In this document: in pieces, positions 1-7,970 of the stretch | Layout of the letters: each line of letters begins with the position of its first letter | Numbering within the stretch: the first letter of the stretch is position 1 | Assembly (NCBI GenBank): GCA_002471195.1 | Contig: DKPN01000081.1 | Span: 1 to 42,410 of the forward strand | DNA length: 42,410 nucleotides | Direction: 5' to 3' | From: Bacteroides sp. UBA7333 | GTDB taxonomy: Bacteria > Bacteroidota > Bacteroidia > Bacteroidales > Bacteroidaceae | Made by a program: the position numbers and the translations under genes | The notes under the pieces: generated by a model | Databases searched by the model: none | The model's input: only the letters and a program-made list of their open reading frames with translations | What the model was told of the DNA's origin: nothing

Positions 1-582
1 CAATTTGATAGTATTACTAATAACGAAAGCATATTTTTTTATGTCAATTTATGCGTTCCTGATACGGATAATTGTTATAGGTTTGAATTATCTTTTTCAA
101 ATAAAAGCGATATTGAAATAAAAGATATTACTTCAGATTTAGATTCAGATGAAGAACTTTTTTTAAACAAAAGAGTATTTGTTTCTGACCCAATCAAGCG
201 AGACACTACAATAAATCATTATCACATATCTTACATTATTCAAGATAATGATGACATCATTACGACCTCGATAGTGTATGGCAAGGGATTAGATACAGCG
301 TATTACGCTGGTCGAGAAGTTATTTTAGATATTAAATATCCTAATGATAGCATTCTGCATAAAAATATTAATGGAGAATTCTTTAATTCTTTTCTCTCGA
401 AAGAAGAAATAAAAAAGTACTCCATCTGTTATTTTCAATTTGATAGTATTACTAATAACGAAAGCATATTTTTTAATGTCAATTTATGCATGCCTGATAC
501 GGATGTTTGTTATAGGTTTGAATTATCTTTTTCAAATAAAGGCGATATTGAAATAAAAGATATTACTCCAGATTTAGATTCA
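1..582 (+). repeat. 435-bp-period in-frame direct repeat (copies 1-147 and 436-582)
   Basis: Two near-identical copies lie in the same reading frame 435 bp apart; the first is cut by the window edge, so more copies may lie upstream. Over 49 aligned codons there are seven base differences in five codons, and all five codons change the amino acid (Y/N, V/M, N/V, S/G, S/P). This fits a recent in-frame tandem duplication of one domain. Confidence 0.85.
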
Positions 583-597
583 GAGGAGGATATGTAG
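1..597 (+). CDS. Unrecognised repeat-domain protein, 3' part (5' end outside window)
   Basis: The reading frame is open from base 1 to the TAG at 595-597, so the window holds the last 198 codons of a longer gene; an internal GTG at 274 is not needed as a start. The protein carries a repeated segment: bases 1-147 match 436-582, a period of 435 bp or 145 codons, with only seven base differences. The segment begins QFDSITNNESIFF and ends in an acidic stretch. Between the copies lies a part with SYIIQDNDDIITTSIVYG and DTAYYAGREV, which probably forms the first half of the repeated domain. The family is not certain; it looks like a small secreted or lipoprotein beta-rich domain of Bacteroidales (possibly DUF4738-like, a guess from memory). 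No signal peptide can be judged because the N-terminus is missing. Confidence 0.6.
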   Translation, partial: QFDSITNNESIFFYVNLCVPDTDNCYRFELSFSNKSDIEIKDITSDLDSDEELFLNKRVFVSDPIKRDTTINHYHISYIIQDNDDIITTSIVYGKGLDTAYYAGREVILDIKYPNDSILHKNINGEFFNSFLSKEEIKKYSICYFQFDSITNNESIFFNVNLCMPDTDVCYRFELSFSNKGDIEIKDITPDLDSEEDM

Positions 598-840
598 ATG
601 TGTTTTTTCAAAATACCGAAAATTTGAATTAGGATATTTAGTATTGTTCACTACAAATGCCGACGTGTATCGTGGCGGCTACTGGGTAAGATATACCCAC
701 TTTATGGATTGAAAATCGAAGAAGCTAGTTTGAAGAAATCGGAAAAATTAAAATATAAAATAGGAAAACAAAGAGGTAAGTTTCGATCTAATATTGACGA
801 ATTGAACGCCAAAGCGGATGCTAAAGGTTGGAGTTCTTAA
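587..840 (+). pseudogene. Probable decayed gene fragment, two frames
   Basis: No intact gene is visible between 598 and 936. Two overlapping frames each read like protein. Frame 2 (about 587-712) gives a stretch with KFELGYLVLFTTNADVYRGG and ends at a TGA at 710-712. Frame 1 (about 685-840) gives a Lys-rich tail with GKIYPLYGLKIEEASLKKSE and ends in KGWSS at the TAA at 838-840. A single frameshift near 690-710 would join them, so I read this as the 3' remnant of a broken gene. No start codon with a plausible context is seen, and the family is not recognised. It may be related to the truncated gene just upstream or be an unrelated relic. Bases 841-936 show nothing I can name. Confidence 0.35.
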
Positions 841-936
841 AAATTGGCAAATCCAGACTGCTGAAGCAACTTTCTATTACGATTCTTATCGATAATCTTT
901 AATCGTTGTAAATTAATATATACAGTGAATAAAAGC

Positions 937-1941
937 TTAGTTAAGCATTAAATTCATAGTAGCATGAAGGGGATAGATAAGACGTGCACACAGAGTGGTG
1001 ATGTCAATAGGAGTAAAAACGATAGTCGATGGTTTATCTACCAAAACGCATTTGCCATTGTCGATGCTATAGCATTGATTATTGGCATCTATGCAAGGAT
1101 CGTTTAATTCTATATTGAATTTTACTTGTGGGAATGCAGCCGCATAATCTCTCAAAACTTTGGCAGCATTAATAATTCGAGCCATTCCTAAGGGATGATT
1201 TTTATCATTTCGACCAATGGTATATTTAATGAGATTTTTATGGTTTAAATCTTGTTGTATATAGTTGTATAATATGTTTAGACTCTCTTCATCATTATAC
1301 ATACATTCGTTTATTTCGATAAATGTATCTCTTTCATAAACTATGGCTAATGAGGTTATTTCATCTTGAAGCTTTGATATATAAAGCCCCCCGTTACCCA
1401 TATCTAAATCGGCAAGCACTACTTTGAAATCGTCTATGGTATGCAGAATAGCGCATTCTCTTTCGCGTTGTTTTTTATCGAAATATTGATATATCTCATC
1501 ACTAAATAAAACTTCTTTTTGTACCCTAATATGGTTCGTGTTTATCTGCTTCGTTATGATCGGTTCGGGATAATATAAAAAGATAGTTTCGAATCCTGAT
1601 TTTTTATAATAATCGAAAAGCCATGATTCGGCAGGAATCAAAGTGCATAAATCAACTCCTTGATTATACATTTCTTTGAAAGAGTTATTCAGCAATTGAC
1701 GCATTATCCCTTTCGAACGATAATCGGGTAGGGTGCAGGCTCCCGATATATATGAAGTATTCCAAATTTTATCGAAAAATGTCATGGGGTAAGGAATCAT
1801 TTGAAGTGCAGAGATAACTTTGCCATTCTCTTGAATAGCGATATTGATATCTTCTTTATATCTTAAACTAAAATATAAATCGGTAAACTCTTTGCTATCT
1901 GCAAAGCATATATCCCAAAGCTCTCTTACTTTGTCTTTCAT
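937..1941 (-). CDS. GNAT family N-acetyltransferase (Eis-like architecture)
   Basis: This 334-residue protein has an N-terminal GNAT fold: the acetyl-CoA binding signature is visible as DYRSKGIMRQLL near residues 73-84, preceded by beta strands with SALQMIPYPM and followed by CTLIPAESWLFDYYKKSGFE, typical of motif A/B in this group. The long C-terminal half resembles the sterol-carrier-like region of Eis-type acetyltransferases (inferred from length and order). It should transfer an acetyl group from acetyl-CoA to an amine in the cytoplasm; the substrate is unknown. Its ATG lies four bases after the stop of the upstream DUF2156 gene, so the two are almost certainly co-transcribed and may act on related substrates. 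Confidence 0.75.
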   Translation of the reverse strand: MKDKVRELWDICFADSKEFTDLYFSLRYKEDINIAIQENGKVISALQMIPYPMTFFDKIWNTSYISGACTLPDYRSKGIMRQLLNNSFKEMYNQGVDLCTLIPAESWLFDYYKKSGFETIFLYYPEPIITKQINTNHIRVQKEVLFSDEIYQYFDKKQRERECAILHTIDDFKVVLADLDMGNGGLYISKLQDEITSLAIVYERDTFIEINECMYNDEESLNILYNYIQQDLNHKNLIKYTIGRNDKNHPLGMARIINAAKVLRDYAAAFPQVKFNIELNDPCIDANNQCYSIDNGKCVLVDKPSTIVFTPIDITTLCARLIYPLHATMNLMLN

Positions 1942-1945
1942 GATT

Positions 1946-2863
1946 TTACCATTTAATCATTTCCATTTGACAATCTTTTAGGCAAGCCATATATTTTTCG
2001 AGAATTAAAACCGGCTGATAAGATAGCTTGGCTTTTCGCAATCCTTCTATGCCTAAATCTTCTTCGCGGTTAATATAGATATATTGTTCGGGAATGCTTT
2101 GGGCAAACATCTGATTGATCATGGCATACGCTCCTTCGATATCGGTATCGGCTTTCTCGGCATGAATCCCAAACATATCATGATTGATAGGCATGCCAAA
2201 GGTAAATGCTACAATTTGATTGTCTACATATAAGATACCGCCACTGAGTCCTAACTCTTCGAAATGCTCTAAAGCGTAGGTTAAAGCACGTCGTTCATTG
2301 CCTGTACCTTCATGTTGATCGCAATCATTAGCACGACACCACTTTGCTTCCAATTCCATACATTCTTTTATTTTATCTGATGTAATGGGAGCATATGAAT
2401 AGTTAGGATATGAGTTTTTGAATTTATTGATGTGGTTTCTTTTGGCTTGAAATTTTTTTCCTGCTAGTGTACTTAAATCGGTACGCAAATAGATATAATC
2501 GGCATAATCGCGATCTTCGGTAAAGCAAAATCGATTGGGAAATATGGTTTCTAAATCGTCTTTCATAAAATGGCTGATACCTAACATGCAGAAATTCTGT
2601 TTTTGCTGTTGTGCATCTTCAATCAATAAATCTACCATTTTGGCCATATCGCCATGACCGATAGGCATCATATAAACAACGTGTGTTTCGACCCAAAAGC
2701 GGAGTAGCAAAAAGTCATCAACAACTGCATATTGTGTGAAATAGATAAAACGCCAGCTGCAAAGATTCGAAAATGATAAATCGCAATTTTTGCGATCGCT
2801 ATTAAATGTGTATGAAGTGATAATATCTTTATCGGCTACAGTAATGTCTTTAAACTCTATCAT
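1946..2863 (-). CDS. DUF2156 domain protein (FemX/aminoacyl-transferase-like fold)
   Basis: The 305-residue protein matches what I know of the DUF2156 / COG4866 family: an N-terminal half ending in FQAKRNHINKFKNSYPNY (about residues 139-156) and a C-terminal signature INREEDLGIEGLRKAKLSY followed by PVLILEKY. The fold is shared with the C-terminal domain of phosphatidylglycerol lysyltransferases and with Fem-type aminoacyl transferases, so a role in moving an acyl or aminoacyl group to a lipid, peptide or amino acid is plausible, but no substrate is established. There is no membrane segment, so it is cytoplasmic and not a full MprF. It lies between lrgB (57-base gap) and the GNAT gene (4-base gap) in the same minus-strand operon. 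Confidence 0.75.
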   Translation of the reverse strand: MIEFKDITVADKDIITSYTFNSDRKNCDLSFSNLCSWRFIYFTQYAVVDDFLLLRFWVETHVVYMMPIGHGDMAKMVDLLIEDAQQQKQNFCMLGISHFMKDDLETIFPNRFCFTEDRDYADYIYLRTDLSTLAGKKFQAKRNHINKFKNSYPNYSYAPITSDKIKECMELEAKWCRANDCDQHEGTGNERRALTYALEHFEELGLSGGILYVDNQIVAFTFGMPINHDMFGIHAEKADTDIEGAYAMINQMFAQSIPEQYIYINREEDLGIEGLRKAKLSYQPVLILEKYMACLKDCQMEMIKW

Positions 2864-2920
2864 ATAAAATATTTAAGTTGTAACAGTTTTGTTTATATAA
2901 CAAAATAAAGGCTGGAATTG

Positions 2921-3616
2921 TTAAATCATACCTAAAAGACGCAGTATTGTTGGTGTAAGTAGTGCTGTTAATATGCCATTTAATGTTAAGCCTAAGCTGG
3001 CATATGCACCATACTTACTGCTAATACCCATGGCTACTGAGGTGCCCACCGCATGTGATGCGGTGCCTAATGACAGTCCTTGCGCGATAGGACTATTTAC
3101 ACGGAGTAAACGCATTGTTTTCATCCCTAGTACTGCCCCCAGTAGTCCCACACATACCACAACAGCTGCTGTAAGCGAAGGGATACCACCAATTGTTTGT
3201 GTCACCTCTATGGCTATTGGAGTAGTGACTGACTTAGGTGCCAGTGATAAAATAACTTCTTGTGATGCACCCATCCATTTTGCCGTTAATACTACAGATA
3301 CAATTCCTACAATACAGCCGATGAGTTGTGATAGTAGAATTGGCATAAACTGTTTTTTGATGGTTTCTAACTGGAGATATAAGGGCACTCCCAGTGCTAC
3401 TACTGCCGGTTTTAACCAAAACTCGATGAGGTGGCCACCTTTGTTGTATGTTTCGTAACTGATACCTGTAAACTTCAAAAATAGGATAATGATAGCTATG
3501 GTAACTAAAATAGGATTTAATAATGTAAATCCGGTTTTCTTTTGAGCCAGTTTAGCAAAGTAATAAACACCGAAAGTCAGTGTTAATAAAACGAATTCAT
3601 TCTCTAATATTTTCAT
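2921..3616 (-). CDS. lrgB: LrgB/CidB family membrane protein
   Basis: I use the ATG at 3616, giving about 231 residues (MKILENEFVLLTLTFG), because it overlaps the lrgA stop in an ATGA motif at 3613-3616; a longer frame to 3703 would run deep into lrgA and is not credible. The protein is strongly hydrophobic with six or more predicted membrane segments. The family signature is visible as SLAPKSVTTPIAIEVTQTIG and GTASHAVGTSVAM. LrgB works with LrgA in the inner membrane; in Gram-positive bacteria the pair affects murein hydrolase export and cell death, and in Bacillus and Streptococcus related pairs take up pyruvate. Location next to pta-ackA favours the metabolite-transport view (inference). 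Confidence 0.88.
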   Translation of the reverse strand: MKILENEFVLLTLTFGVYYFAKLAQKKTGFTLLNPILVTIAIIILFLKFTGISYETYNKGGHLIEFWLKPAVVALGVPLYLQLETIKKQFMPILLSQLIGCIVGIVSVVLTAKWMGASQEVILSLAPKSVTTPIAIEVTQTIGGIPSLTAAVVVCVGLLGAVLGMKTMRLLRVNSPIAQGLSLGTASHAVGTSVAMGISSKYGAYASLGLTLNGILTALLTPTILRLLGMI

Positions 3617-3951
3617 CTGATTTTTCTTATTAATTGATGAACCCACCCTGTAATAACCAATACAAGGGCCGTACTTACAATTGTTGATATCACAATCGGC
3701 CAAAATTCGGCTTTGATAATATCAAAATACAGCATTAAAGCAATACCAGGGGGAATAAAGAAAAAGCCTAGGTGTTCGACTAAAAAATCGGAAATACCTT
3801 TTACCCATGATAACTTTACCCATCCCAACTTCAAAAAACTAGTAAGAAGTAACATCCCGATAATACTGGAGGGTAATTGGATTCCGGTGAGATAGATGAT
3901 TAACTCTCCTAAAGCTAAACATCCAAAAATAATAGCGCATTGACGTATCAT
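3613..3951 (-). CDS. lrgA: CidA/LrgA family holin-like membrane protein
   Basis: This 112-residue protein has about four hydrophobic segments and the CidA/LrgA pattern ALGELIIYLTGIQLPSSIIGM near the N-terminus, followed by LVEHLGFFFIPPGIALMLY. Size and order with lrgB are those of the family. The ATG at 3951 is the first gene start of the minus-strand operon lrgA-lrgB-DUF2156-GNAT. A TAnnTTTG-type element lies at 3977-3984 on the same strand. The protein is expected in the inner membrane in complex with LrgB. No regulator of the LytSR type is present nearby. Confidence 0.85.
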   Translation of the reverse strand: MIRQCAIIFGCLALGELIIYLTGIQLPSSIIGMLLLTSFLKLGWVKLSWVKGISDFLVEHLGFFFIPPGIALMLYFDIIKAEFWPIVISTIVSTALVLVITGWVHQLIRKIR

Positions 3952-3976
3952 AGATCGTTCATTTTATAAAGCGTTG

Positions 3977-3984
3977 CAAAGTTA
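3977..3984 (-). promoter_or_regulatory. Putative promoter -7 element of lrgA operon
   Basis: On the minus strand the bases read TAACTTTG, matching the Bacteroidota -7 element TAnnTTTG, 25 bases upstream of the lrgA ATG. No good TTTG -33 element is seen at the usual distance, so the call is modest. Confidence 0.45.
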
Positions 3985-4175
3985 TAAAAATGTATGAAAG
4001 CAGTTGAAAAATGTTAGCATTTTCAACAGTTTCAATCTCGTGATGTTATTGTTTAACTTTATATAGCATTAAACATCTAATTCTGGCCTTGAGCTGTTAA
4101 GTGTTAAATGATGTAATTCGTCGAGTCGGATGATAAAAATAATCGTTTTTGCAATGCCGATATAGCAAAATTGAC

Positions 4176-4183
4176 TACTTTTG
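4176..4183 (+). promoter_or_regulatory. Putative promoter -7 element of pta-ackA
   Basis: TACTTTTG fits the Bacteroidota consensus TAnnTTTG and lies 50 bases before the pta ATG. A TTTTTG at 4146-4151 could serve as the -33 part, but its spacing of 24 bases is longer than the usual 19-21. The remainder of the 282-base gap between lrgA and pta shows no other clear site. Confidence 0.45.
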
Positions 4184-4233
4184 TACTCGAATTTATAAAC
4201 AGAGACTGAAATATCTACAATATATAAATATCT

Positions 4234-5250
4234 ATGCTTAATTTAATTAATTCGATTGTTGCGCGTGCGAAAGCTGATCGCCAACGTATTGTTCTTCCTG
4301 AAGGAACAGAAGAGCGCACTCTTAAAGCAGCCAACCAAATCTTGACTGATGAAGTTGCTGATCTAATTTTGTTGGGTGATCCCACAGAAATAGCAGAAGC
4401 AGCAGCTAAGTGGGGATTGGGTAATATCAATAAGGCAACCATCATTAACCCTCTAAATCATCCTAAAAAAGAAGAGTATACTCAACTTTTATTTGATATT
4501 CGTAAATCAAAAGGAATGACAATGGAACAAGCAGCTACGCTTGTTGAAAACCCTTTATATTTAGGTTGTTTAATTATCAAGAATGGTGATGCTGATGGTC
4601 AGTTGGCAGGTGCTCGTAATACAACAGGTGATGTGCTTCGTCCTGCATTACAAATCATCAAAACAGTTCCAGGTATTACAGTCGTTTCGGGCGCTATGTT
4701 ATTGTTGACACATGCTCCTGAATATGGACAAAATGGTCTTTTATTGATGGGTGATGTAGCTGTAACTCCGGTTCCAACTGCTGAACAATTGGCGCAAATT
4801 GCTGTTTGTACTGCACAAACAGCTAAAGCTGTAGCGGGTATCGAAGAACCTAAAGTTGCTTTATTGAGCTTTTCTACTAAAGGTTCGGCAAAACACGAAT
4901 TAGTTGATAAAGTTGTTGAGGCTGTTAAATTGACAAAAGAACTTGATCCTAATTTACAAGTAGATGGTGAATTGCAAGCGGATGCAGCTTTGGTTCCAGA
5001 AATTGGTCAAAGTAAAGCTCCGGGATCAACTATCGCAGGTCATGCTAATGTTTTGATTGTTCCAAGTTTAGAAGTTGGAAATATCTCTTATAAATTGGTA
5101 CAACGTCTTGGTCATGCTGATGCTATCGGCCCTATTCTTCAAGGTATTGCACGCCCCGTAAACGATTTATCGCGTGGCTGTTCAATCGAAGATGTATATC
5201 GTATGATTGCTATTACAGCAAATCAAGCTATTGCAGCAAAAAAAGGATAA
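4234..5250 (+). CDS. pta: Phosphate acetyltransferase
   Basis: The 338-residue protein is the short, single-domain form of phosphotransacetylase, which converts acetyl-CoA and phosphate to acetyl phosphate and CoA in the cytoplasm. Recognised parts are the N-terminal RIVLPEGTEERTLKAA, the central DGQLAGARNTTGDVLRPALQ, and the C-terminal stretch GSTIAGHANVLIVPSLEVGN with QRLGHADAIGPILQG. It lacks the N-terminal DRTGG-type regulatory domain of the long enterobacterial enzyme. The ackA gene follows after 23 bases, so the two form the acetate-producing, ATP-yielding pathway as an operon. The ATG at 4234 gives the usual family length. Confidence 0.95.
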   Translation: MLNLINSIVARAKADRQRIVLPEGTEERTLKAANQILTDEVADLILLGDPTEIAEAAAKWGLGNINKATIINPLNHPKKEEYTQLLFDIRKSKGMTMEQAATLVENPLYLGCLIIKNGDADGQLAGARNTTGDVLRPALQIIKTVPGITVVSGAMLLLTHAPEYGQNGLLLMGDVAVTPVPTAEQLAQIAVCTAQTAKAVAGIEEPKVALLSFSTKGSAKHELVDKVVEAVKLTKELDPNLQVDGELQADAALVPEIGQSKAPGSTIAGHANVLIVPSLEVGNISYKLVQRLGHADAIGPILQGIARPVNDLSRGCSIEDVYRMIAITANQAIAAKKG

Positions 5251-5273
5251 TAATTAAATAAGCATATATAACA

Positions 5274-6470
5274 ATGAAAATTTTAGTTTTAAACTGCGGA
5301 AGTTCGTCTATTAAATATAAACTGTTCGATATGGGCAGTGAAGAAGTGATCGCTCAAGGTGGTATCGAGAAATTGGGATTGAAAGATTCTTTCTTGAAAC
5401 TAACTTTGCCTAACGGTGAGAAAAAAGTATTGATGAAAGATATTCCAGAACACACGCTTGGAGTTGATTTTATCTTTCAAACATTATTGAACCCTGAATA
5501 TGGTGCTTTAACTTCTTTGGACGAAATTGATGCTGTAGGTCATCGTATGGTTCATGGTGGTGAACGTTTCAGCAAATCGGTATTGTTGAATCAAGAAGTA
5601 TTGGATGCTTTTGCTGCTTGCAATGATTTGGCTCCTTTACACAATCCTGCCAACTTGAAAGGTGTCAATGCGGTAACTAAAATTTTACCTAACATTCCAC
5701 AAGTAGGTGTATTCGATACAGCCTTTCACCAAACAATGCCTGCTCATGCATATTTATATCCAATTCCTTATGAATTGTATCAAAAATATGCAGTACGCCG
5801 TTATGGTTTCCATGGTACATCTCATCGCTATGTTTCGCAACGTGTATGCGATTTCTTAGGTAAGAAAATCGAAGATATGAAAATCATTTCTTGCCATGTT
5901 GGCAACGGTGGCTCTATCTGTGCTGTGAAATATGGTAAATCAATCGATACTTCTATGGGACTTACTCCGTTGGAAGGTTTGATGATGGGTACTCGTTGTG
6001 GTGATATAGATGCGGGTGCGGTAACATTCTTAATGGAAAAAGAAGGTTTAACTCCAACAGGTGTTTCAAATCTTTTGAATACGAAGAGTGGGGTATTAGG
6101 TATCTTCGGAAAATCGAGCGATATGCGCGAATTGGAAGATGCTGTGGCTATTGGTGAAGATAAAATGGCGATATTGGCTGATGATATGTACGATTATCGT
6201 ATTAAAAAATATATTGGTGCTTATGCCGCTGCAATGGGAGGTGTCGACATCATTCTATTTACCGGTGGTGTTGGTGAAAATCAGGCTACTTGTCGTTCGG
6301 GTGCTTGCGAAGGTTTAGAATACATGGGTATTAAAATTGATGAACAAAGAAACAACGTACGTAGTAAAGAAGCTATCATCTCTACTGACGATTCTAAGGT
6401 GACAGTTTGTGTTATCCCTACTGATGAAGAGATGCTAATTGCGTCTGATACAATGAAAATTGTAGGTTAA
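5274..6470 (+). CDS. ackA: Acetate kinase
   Basis: This 398-residue enzyme makes ATP and acetate from acetyl phosphate and ADP. It belongs to the ASKHA fold: the N-terminal MKILVLNCGSSSIKYKLF carries Asn7, GFHGTSHRYV carries His180 (the active-site histidine at the same number as in well-studied homologues), and GNGGSICAVK and TGGVGEN are the nucleotide-binding loops. Length is normal. It lies 23 bases after pta in the same orientation and is followed by a strong hairpin, so the operon is closed. In a fermentative Bacteroidales this pair is a main source of substrate-level ATP. Confidence 0.97.
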   Translation: MKILVLNCGSSSIKYKLFDMGSEEVIAQGGIEKLGLKDSFLKLTLPNGEKKVLMKDIPEHTLGVDFIFQTLLNPEYGALTSLDEIDAVGHRMVHGGERFSKSVLLNQEVLDAFAACNDLAPLHNPANLKGVNAVTKILPNIPQVGVFDTAFHQTMPAHAYLYPIPYELYQKYAVRRYGFHGTSHRYVSQRVCDFLGKKIEDMKIISCHVGNGGSICAVKYGKSIDTSMGLTPLEGLMMGTRCGDIDAGAVTFLMEKEGLTPTGVSNLLNTKSGVLGIFGKSSDMRELEDAVAIGEDKMAILADDMYDYRIKKYIGAYAAAMGGVDIILFTGGVGENQATCRSGACEGLEYMGIKIDEQRNNVRSKEAIISTDDSKVTVCVIPTDEEMLIASDTMKIVG

Positions 6471-6496
6471 TTGATCACTAGTTATATGGATATATT

Positions 6497-6535
6497 TAAG
6501 GCGAATCTTCTATTTTGAAGATTCGCCTTATTTTA
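6497..6535 (+). terminator. Intrinsic terminator after ackA
   Basis: A 14-bp perfect stem (6497-6510 with 6517-6530) with a 6-base loop, followed by a T-rich run, lies 27 bases after the ackA stop. Confidence 0.85.
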
Positions 6536-6548
6536 TAAATTAATCTTT

Positions 6549-6556
6549 TATCTTTG
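6549..6556 (+). promoter_or_regulatory. Putative promoter -7 element of TM2 gene
   Basis: TATCTTTG matches TAnnTTTG and lies 28 bases before the ATG at 6585, directly after the ackA terminator. It is the likely start of the 6585-7948 transcript. Confidence 0.5.
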
Positions 6557-6584
6557 TGTACATTAATTATTAAAAAATCAAGCT

Positions 6585-6920
6585 ATGAATCAGCAAAACG
6601 TGGATGCCTTTGTATTGGCAAATAAAAATTATTTTAGAGATTATCAATGGCCTACCTTGAGAAGTTTATTGTTATCGGCCGATGATTCTAAATGGGGCTT
6701 TATTCAATCTTTGCAATTTAAAGATCCTGTTTTATCACTTATTTTATCTATACTCGTGGGCAGCCTAGGTATTGATCGTTTTTATGTTGGAGATATAGGC
6801 CTAGGTATATTGAAGCTAATAACTTGCGGCGGTGCAGGTATCTGGACAATTGTAGATTGGTTTTTAATTATGGGTGTAACGCGCGATAGAAATCAACAAA
6901 AGTTACTTACTTTTTTATAG
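6585..6920 (+). CDS. TM2 domain-containing membrane protein
   Basis: A 111-residue protein with a soluble N-terminal half and a C-terminal TM2 domain: a first membrane helix (LSLILSILVGSLGIDRFYVG, about residues 49-69), a short charged turn with DRFYVGD, and a second helix with LGILKLITCGGAGIWTIVDW. The GIDRFY and GGxGIWTIVDW motifs are diagnostic for TM2. Function of TM2 proteins in bacteria is unknown. It has its own TAnnTTTG element and is followed after 38 bases by a glycosyltransferase gene, so it probably leads a small operon. Confidence 0.85.
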   Translation: MNQQNVDAFVLANKNYFRDYQWPTLRSLLLSADDSKWGFIQSLQFKDPVLSLILSILVGSLGIDRFYVGDIGLGILKLITCGGAGIWTIVDWFLIMGVTRDRNQQKLLTFL

Positions 6921-6958
6921 TAAATTTCATTTTACTCTACTTATAACATATCCGACTG

Positions 6959-7948
6959 ATGAAATATTCTATTATCATTCCTGTTTATAACCGTCCTGAT
7001 GAAGTGGATGAACTACTGAATAGTCTTTTAATCCAACAGTTTACCGATTTTGAAATTGTTATTGTAGAAGACGGATCTTCAATTGATTGCGAATCTATAA
7101 TAGGCAAATATGATAAAAAACTGGATATCAAATATTATAAAAAGAAAAACTCAGGACCGGGACAATCGCGCAACTATGGCGCAGAGCGTAGCAGCGGAGA
7201 GTATCTCATTATATTAGATTCTGATTGTGTGATTCCTGATGGTTTTCTAAAAGCTATCGATAATGAATTACTCAATGAACCAAGTGATGCCTTTGGAGGA
7301 CCCGACAAAGCTCATGAATCATTTACGCCTATTCAAAAGGCTATTAATTATTCTATGACTTCTTTTTTTACTACAGGAGGAATACGTGGCGGCAAAAAAA
7401 AACTTGATAAATTCTATCCTCGTAGTTTCAATATGGGGATTCGTAAAGTTGTATATGATGCATTGAACGGATTTTCGAATATGCGTTTTGGCGAAGACAT
7501 TGATTTTAGTATTCGTATTTTTCAATCGGGCTATGCTTGTAGACTTTTCCCTGATGCTTGGGTTTATCATAAGCGACGCACCGATTTGCGTAAATTCTTT
7601 AAGCAGGTTTTTAATTCGGGAATAGCACGAATCAATTTATACAAGAAATATCCTTCCTCATTAAAATGGGTTCATTTGTTGCCCGGAGTTTTTACGTTGG
7701 GTATATTATTTCTAATTATTTGTAGTTTTATTTGTATATATAGTTTGTTGCCTATTCTTCTTTTTGCATTCATTATATTTATCGATTCAAGCATAAAGAA
7801 TCGTAGTTTAAGAATCGGTTTGCTCTCAATCGCTACCTCGTTTGTACAACTGATAGGCTATGGTAGTGGTTTCTGGATAGCATGGTGGAAGCGATGTGTA
7901 ATGAACGAAACGGAATTTGGTGCATTTAAAAAAAGTTTTTATAAGTAG
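6959..7948 (+). CDS. Family 2 glycosyltransferase with C-terminal membrane helices
   Basis: The 329-residue protein has a GT-A fold: MKYSIIIPVYNRPDEVDELL at the N-terminus, IVEDGSS for nucleotide binding, and LDSDCVIP as the DxD-type metal-binding motif near residue 90. FGEDIDFSIRIFQSGY carries the ED pair that usually holds the catalytic base. Two or more hydrophobic helices (about 235-285) anchor the C-terminus in the inner membrane. It should move a sugar from a nucleotide donor to a cell-surface glycan or lipid; the acceptor is not evident. The radC start lies 22 bases after its stop, so co-transcription is likely. Confidence 0.85.
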   Translation: MKYSIIIPVYNRPDEVDELLNSLLIQQFTDFEIVIVEDGSSIDCESIIGKYDKKLDIKYYKKKNSGPGQSRNYGAERSSGEYLIILDSDCVIPDGFLKAIDNELLNEPSDAFGGPDKAHESFTPIQKAINYSMTSFFTTGGIRGGKKKLDKFYPRSFNMGIRKVVYDALNGFSNMRFGEDIDFSIRIFQSGYACRLFPDAWVYHKRRTDLRKFFKQVFNSGIARINLYKKYPSSLKWVHLLPGVFTLGILFLIICSFICIYSLLPILLFAFIIFIDSSIKNRSLRIGLLSIATSFVQLIGYGSGFWIAWWKRCVMNETEFGAFKKSFYK

Positions 7949-7970
7949 CCACAATATAATGATAAATCTA

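Noticed and set aside
1..936. A mobile element or phage remnant at the window start
   Set aside because: There is an in-frame repeat and a possible broken gene, but no transposase, integrase, inverted terminal repeats or target-site duplication.
2973..3458. A 161-codon plus-strand open frame over lrgB
   Set aside because: It lies opposite a clear membrane protein gene with family motifs and has no recognisable domain or promoter.
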